This document shows positions 6,068-8,583 of a stretch of DNA of 8,583 nt, piece after piece. The stretch spans positions 1-8,583 of the forward strand of contig DATHTK010000088.1 of the NCBI GenBank assembly GCA_035463295.1. Reading direction: 5' to 3'. Below the pieces are notes generated by a model, which did not search any database, was not told the origin of the DNA, and worked only from the letters and a program-made list of their open reading frames with translations. Both the position numbers and the translations under genes were made by a program. Each line of letters starts with the position of its first letter. The stretch's first letter is position 1. The DNA is from DATHTK01 sp035463295 (GTDB lineage Bacteria > Actinomycetota > Rubrobacteria > Rubrobacterales > Rubrobacteraceae).

Positions 6068-6715
6068 TCAGCTCTCCTCGCGCCGCTCGCCGCGTTCCGG
6101 CTCGTCTGCGAGCGGACCGCGCTCGATCTCGCGAGTCTCATCTTCCGCCCGGCTCTCATCGTCACCCGCCCTCAAGACCGCGGTCTCCTCCTCTTCTACC
6201 GGCCTGCCTTCGGCGCCCTCTTCTTCGGAGAGGGGACCACTCTGGCTCTTCTCGCGCGTCTGGGCGCTCGAAATCACCTCCGTCTGCTCCCGGGGGCGGG
6301 ACTCCAGTTCGCCGCTGCGGCCGTCTCCGTCATCGGGGAAGATCACTTCGCTGATCGTAGCGTTGCACTCGACGACGCGCAGGCCGGTGATGTTCTCGAC
6401 CCGCTCGACGATCCGGCGCCGCACCTCTTCCACGGTCTCCAGGAAGTTGCGGCCGTAGTCGATGCCCATCGTGAGGTCGATGGCGGTCTCGATCCGCCCG
6501 ACGCTGACGGAGATGCCGCGCGTCTGAGTTTCGGATCCAGTCATGGTTCCGAAAACCCCACCGGCGGCGCGCGAGGCGCTCCCGCCCATGTGGACTCCCT
6601 CGACCTCCTGCGCCGCCATCCCCGCTATCTGGGAGACGACGTTGTCTCTGATCGTGGTCACGCCGCGCTCACTGACGAGCGGGCTCTGATCCCGTCGCCG
6701 CTCTACTTCAGTCAC
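6068..6715 (-). CDS. Asp23/Gls24-family envelope stress protein with acidic tail
   Basis: Protein of 215 residues. Residues about 13-127 form an Asp23 (DUF322) domain: G-V-T-T-I at 18-22, NVVSQIAGMAAQEVEGV at 25-41, a beta-strand region with VSVGRIETAIDLTMGIDYG (70-88), the helix L-E-T-V-E-E-V-R-R-R-I-V (92-103), and ITGLRVVECNATISEV (109-124). In firmicutes Asp23 proteins coat the membrane through a partner and respond to cell-wall stress; actinobacterial members are often found in several paralogous copies. No transmembrane segment is present. Residues 128-215 are a disordered, strongly acidic Glu/Arg/Ser-rich tail not part of the domain. I chose the GTG at 6715 because GAGGAG at 6725-6730 is well spaced. 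A TTG at 6784 would add 23 residues without homology, and its only nearby Shine-Dalgarno-like bases abut the start. It lies 132 bp before mug on the same strand, so it may or may not be cotranscribed with it. Confidence 0.85.
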   Translation of the reverse strand: MTEVERRRDQSPLVSERGVTTIRDNVVSQIAGMAAQEVEGVHMGGSASRAAGGVFGTMTGSETQTRGISVSVGRIETAIDLTMGIDYGRNFLETVEEVRRRIVERVENITGLRVVECNATISEVIFPDDGDGRSGELESRPREQTEVISSAQTREKSQSGPLSEEEGAEGRPVEEEETAVLRAGDDESRAEDETREIERGPLADEPERGERREES

Positions 6716-6724
6716 CGTCTCACG

Positions 6725-6730
6725 CTCCTC
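6725..6730 (-). promoter_or_regulatory. Ribosome binding site supporting the Asp23-family start
   Basis: On the minus strand this reads GAGGAG, within AAGAGGAG, nine bases before the GTG at 6715. It favours that start over the TTG at 6784. Confidence 0.5.
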
Positions 6731-6864
6731 TTGTGGCCGGACCTCACCTCTTGCCCCATGTTTCCCCGAATGCGACCTGCGCAACCCTCGCCAGCGTATA
6801 CCCGCACGCCAGCCGCTGCCACGACAACGCGTATCCGGTCGGTGGTCGGTTGGTTCGGGACGCC

Positions 6865-6999
6865 GTGAAAAGGGGATGGCGTCGGCTCTTCCGCTTCATC
6901 GAGAGTGGCACGGAGGAGTACGGTATCCGGTTCGCCGACCGGACCGGCTCGCAGACGGCGCTCGATTTCCTCGAAGCCGTTGAGCTAGAGTCGCGGTAG
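6865..6999 (+). CDS. Possible small protein of unknown function (44 residues)
   Basis: A GTG at 6865 opens a 44-codon frame ending in TAG. The third codon positions are mostly G or C, and the composition is protein-like: a basic N-terminus, then a mixed acidic region ending FLEAVELESR. I recognise no family. The frame is open further upstream to a GTG at 6733, but that part is antisense to the Asp23-family gene and has poor composition. A GGGA five bases before the GTG is a weak ribosome site. It may be a real small gene, a remnant, or chance in high-GC DNA. A possible promoter for the next gene lies inside its last codons, which argues slightly against it. Confidence 0.25.
   Translation: MKRGWRRLFRFIESGTEEYGIRFADRTGSQTALDFLEAVELESR
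6986..6991 (+). promoter_or_regulatory. Possible -10 box for the amino-acid ABC operon
   Basis: TAGAGT fits the TAGRRT -10 consensus and would start transcription about 55 bases before the ATG at 7052. It sits in the 13-mer GTTGAGCTAGAGT (6979-6991), which differs by one base from the sequence around the -10 of the EamA gene (1745-1757). The -35 region 18 bases upstream, TCGATT, is poor. Confidence 0.35.
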
Positions 7000-7051
7000 C
7001 GGGCGGCGGAACTCTGGCGCCTACGAGTCGGACGTGGAGAGTCGAGGGAAT

Positions 7052-7873
7052 ATGAAGCGGATCTATCTGATCGGGATCTCGGCGGTACTGGTGCTCGCCG
7101 GCTGCGGCGGGCAGGGGACGGGAGGCTCGGGGGACGAGCAGGCCTGCAACCTGGAGAATCCTCCTCTGTACGAGGAGGGAGTCCTCACCGTCGCGACCGA
7201 CCGGCCTGCCTACCCGCCGTGGTTCGAGGGTGACCCGGGGAACTACTCTGGCTTCGAGGGCGAGATCGCCAACGAGATCGGCGAGCGCATGGACCTGCCT
7301 GTCGAGTGGGTCGTCGAACCGTTCAACAGATCCTACGCGCCGGGCTCCAAGGACTACGACTTCGATATAAATCAGATCACGATCACAGAGGAGCGGGAGC
7401 AGGCCGTGGACTTCTCCGACGGCTACTTCGACAATGCCCAGGGCGTCATCGCGATGGAGGACTCGCCCGTCGCCGAAGCGGGGAGCATCGCGGACCTCAA
7501 GGACGCGCGGTTCGGGGCGCAGGTCGGCACGACCAGCCTCGACTTTATCAACGAGACGATAAGGCCGGAGGAGGAGCCCAAGGTCTACGACACCACCAAC
7601 GACGCCAAGAGCGCCCTAGAGAGCGGCCAGATCGACGCCTTCGTCACCGACCTCGTGACCACGGTCTACCTGCGCGACTTCGAGATAGATAGCTCCGTCG
7701 TGGTCGGGCAGTATCCGAGAAACGAGCAGTTCGGGATGCTCTTCGAGCAGGGCAACCCGCTCGTGGACTGCGTGAACGAGGTCCTCGGCGAGATGAAAAG
7801 CGACGGCACGCTTCGCGCGCTCGAAGAAGAATACCTCCAGCAGTACCTGCGCGTCCCGACACTCAAGGAATAG
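7052..7873 (+). CDS. Polar amino-acid ABC transporter, lipoprotein substrate-binding protein
   Basis: Family 3 extracellular solute-binding protein of 273 residues. The first 18 residues are a lipoprotein signal: a short basic start, a hydrophobic core and the lipobox LAGC with Cys18, so the mature protein is lipid-anchored outside the membrane. The bilobed domain follows from about residue 38 (GVLTVATDRPAYPPW). Landmarks are the acidic FEGEIANEIGERM block, the D-F-D-I-N-Q-I-T-I-T-E-E-R segment ending in VDFSDGYF (the family norm is D-x-x-x-x-x-x-T-x-x-R), LKDARFGAQVGTTS at the start of the second lobe, and the C-terminal VLGEMKSDGTLRALEEEYL. The ATG at 7052 is preferred to the in-frame GTG at 7034 because it gives a proper signal peptide and has GAGGG just upstream. 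The next gene starts directly after the TAG, as expected for a binding protein and permease of one importer. The substrate is probably an amino acid; which one is not readable. Confidence 0.92.
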   Translation: MKRIYLIGISAVLVLAGCGGQGTGGSGDEQACNLENPPLYEEGVLTVATDRPAYPPWFEGDPGNYSGFEGEIANEIGERMDLPVEWVVEPFNRSYAPGSKDYDFDINQITITEEREQAVDFSDGYFDNAQGVIAMEDSPVAEAGSIADLKDARFGAQVGTTSLDFINETIRPEEEPKVYDTTNDAKSALESGQIDAFVTDLVTTVYLRDFEIDSSVVVGQYPRNEQFGMLFEQGNPLVDCVNEVLGEMKSDGTLRALEEEYLQQYLRVPTLKE

Positions 7874-8583
7874 ATGACGACTAGGGGCCCCGGCGACCGG
7901 CTCGACCCCGCGGGCGCGCCGTCCCCCTCGGACAGGGATCGCGGCTCGAAGATGCTGGGCGGGCGCGGGGTGCTCGTCTCGACGGCGAGCACCGTGCTCT
8001 TTTTCGCCGTGATCGCCGTTATCCTCGCGCTGGCGCCCGGGAGCGGGATCGTCGCGGAGCGCTTCTTCAGCCCGTTTCACCTCGAGAAGGCGCTCCTGGG
8101 TACTCCGAGCACGCCCTCGGTCATCGGGGCGTTTCTGCTCAACGTCCATATCTTCGCCATCTCGGAGGTCCTGATCCTGACCCTGGCGCTCATCATAGCG
8201 GTGGTGCGCCAGGTCCCCGGCCCCGCCTTCTTCCCTTTCCGGATGGTGGCGATCGCGTACACCGACCTGTTTCGGGGGATACCCCTGATCCTGGTCCTCT
8301 ACATGACGGTGCTCCGGAACATCACCCTCGCCCCGCGTGAGGCCCTGAAGATGGACCGCAGGGCCGCGAACGAGCGCGCCGAGGTCCTTCTGGGGCGCTT
8401 CGGCCTCCTGGACAAGAGAGACGAGTACCCCGACCGCCTCTCCGGCGGCCAGCAGCAACGCGTCGCCATCGTGCGGGCGCTCGCCATGCGACCGGCCCTA
8501 ATGCTCCTCGACGAGGTCACGAGCGCCCTCGACCCGGAGCTCGTCGCCGAGGTCCTGAGCGTCATACGGGAGCTGGCGAGCGA
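7874..8583 (+). CDS. In-frame chimera of amino-acid ABC permease N-part and ABC ATPase C-part (runs off window)
   Basis: The ATG follows the TAG of the binding-protein gene without a gap and has AAGGAA just upstream. No stop occurs in the remaining 236 codons. Residues 1-30 are a polar leader. Residues about 32-144 are the N-terminal part of a polar amino-acid permease: a first helix at 33-55, a second at 93-112, and the family segment TDLFRGIPLILVLYM (130-144). At residue 144-145 the sequence changes to that of a polar amino-acid ABC ATPase: TVLRNITLAPREALKM (145-160), then LSGGQQQRVAIVRALAM (189-205), Walker B LMLLDE (209-214) and the D-loop SALD (217-220). The permease EAA loop and last helices are missing, as are the ATPase Walker A and Q-loop. 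A protein like this should neither form a channel nor bind ATP normally. It is probably a deletion-fusion pseudogene or an assembly error; the H-loop would lie beyond the window. Confidence 0.85.
   Translation, partial: MTTRGPGDRLDPAGAPSPSDRDRGSKMLGGRGVLVSTASTVLFFAVIAVILALAPGSGIVAERFFSPFHLEKALLGTPSTPSVIGAFLLNVHIFAISEVLILTLALIIAVVRQVPGPAFFPFRMVAIAYTDLFRGIPLILVLYMTVLRNITLAPREALKMDRRAANERAEVLLGRFGLLDKRDEYPDRLSGGQQQRVAIVRALAMRPALMLLDEVTSALDPELVAEVLSVIRELAS
8301..8306 (+). other. Junction of the permease/ATPase fusion
   Basis: The permease reading ends at Leu-Tyr-Met and the ATPase reading starts at (Met)-Thr-Val-Leu-Arg-Asn. ATPases of this family normally read F-P-H-M-T-V-L here, and permeases L-Y-M or similar, so the bases ACATGA could have been shared by both parents. 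That would fit deletion by a microhomology of about five bases. The parental sequences are not in the window, so this is inference. Confidence 0.5.

Larger units (their letters stand above)
6716..7051. other. Divergent intergenic region between the Asp23-family gene and the ABC operon
   Basis: This 336-bp region separates leftward and rightward transcription units and should hold promoters for both. On the minus strand TATACG (6795-6800) is a possible -10 for the Asp23-family gene, about 80 bases from the chosen GTG. On the + strand TAGAGT (6986-6991) is a possible -10 for the binding-protein gene. A tandem heptamer GGTCGGT occurs twice at 6837-6850 and is followed by the related TGGTTCGG (6851-6858), which could be an operator or chance. 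A very small open frame at 6865-6999 is listed separately. Confidence 0.5.

Noticed and set aside
5414..6868. Long 484-codon open frame on the + strand opposite mug and the Asp23-family gene
   Set aside because: It is antisense to two genes with clear family motifs, and its translation is a Pro/Arg/Gly-rich sequence with no domain. Long spurious frames are common in high-GC DNA.
7034..7051. GTG at 7034 as start of the binding protein
   Set aside because: It would put six extra residues ahead of a standard lipoprotein signal; the ATG at 7052 gives the expected signal and has its own GAGGG.
7616..8458. 280-codon minus-strand frame opposite the ABC genes
   Set aside because: Antisense to a clear binding protein and to the permease/ATPase fusion; its sequence is charged and motif-free.
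1..8583. CRISPR array, tRNA, rRNA or insertion sequence
   Set aside because: No regularly spaced direct repeats, no cloverleaf with a T-loop motif, no rRNA sequence, and no transposase-like protein was found on reading both strands.

Overview
The window is high-GC bacterial DNA, packed with genes and with frequent GTG and TTG starts. It most resembles a deep-branching actinobacterium, and Rubrobacter is my best guess. The reasons are the base composition, -10 boxes of the actinobacterial TAGRRT type, an Asp23-family protein with a long acidic tail, and a CruF-like carotenoid hydratase that fits bacterioruberin-type C50 carotenoid makers. This placement is inference and was not tested by database search. 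I see no rRNA, tRNA, CRISPR array or insertion sequence.

Layout. 52-1515 (+): a membrane methyltransferase-like protein of the ICMT/NnrU/MddA fold type, then a CruF-like carotenoid biosynthesis membrane protein. 1516-1881: a 366-bp intergenic stretch with a good promoter candidate. 1882-3651 (+): a ten-helix EamA/DMT-type transporter and a six-helix TMEM175-family (DUF1211) potassium channel-like protein. 3676-6715 (-), reading leftward: an Asp23-family protein, a Mug-type mismatch-specific uracil/thymine DNA glycosylase, and a DNA polymerase I that consists only of a dead 3'-5' exonuclease-like domain plus the polymerase domain. 6716-7051: a divergent intergenic stretch that may hold a very small gene. 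7052-8583 (+): a polar amino-acid ABC uptake operon, with a lipoprotein binding protein followed directly by an open frame running off the window.

The mug and polA genes are 22 bp apart and look like a base-excision-repair pair: the glycosylase removes the damaged base and the exonuclease-free polymerase fills the gap. The polymerase has Tyr rather than Phe at the O-helix position that governs discrimination against dideoxynucleotides.

The most striking object is the last open frame. It starts as an amino-acid ABC permease, then at about 8303 switches in frame, in mid membrane segment, to the second half of an ABC ATPase. The ATPase part has LSGGQ and Walker B but no Walker A or Q-loop. This looks like a deletion scar between adjacent transporter genes, or an assembly chimera, and should be checked first. 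I do not see a complete new multi-gene system in the window.
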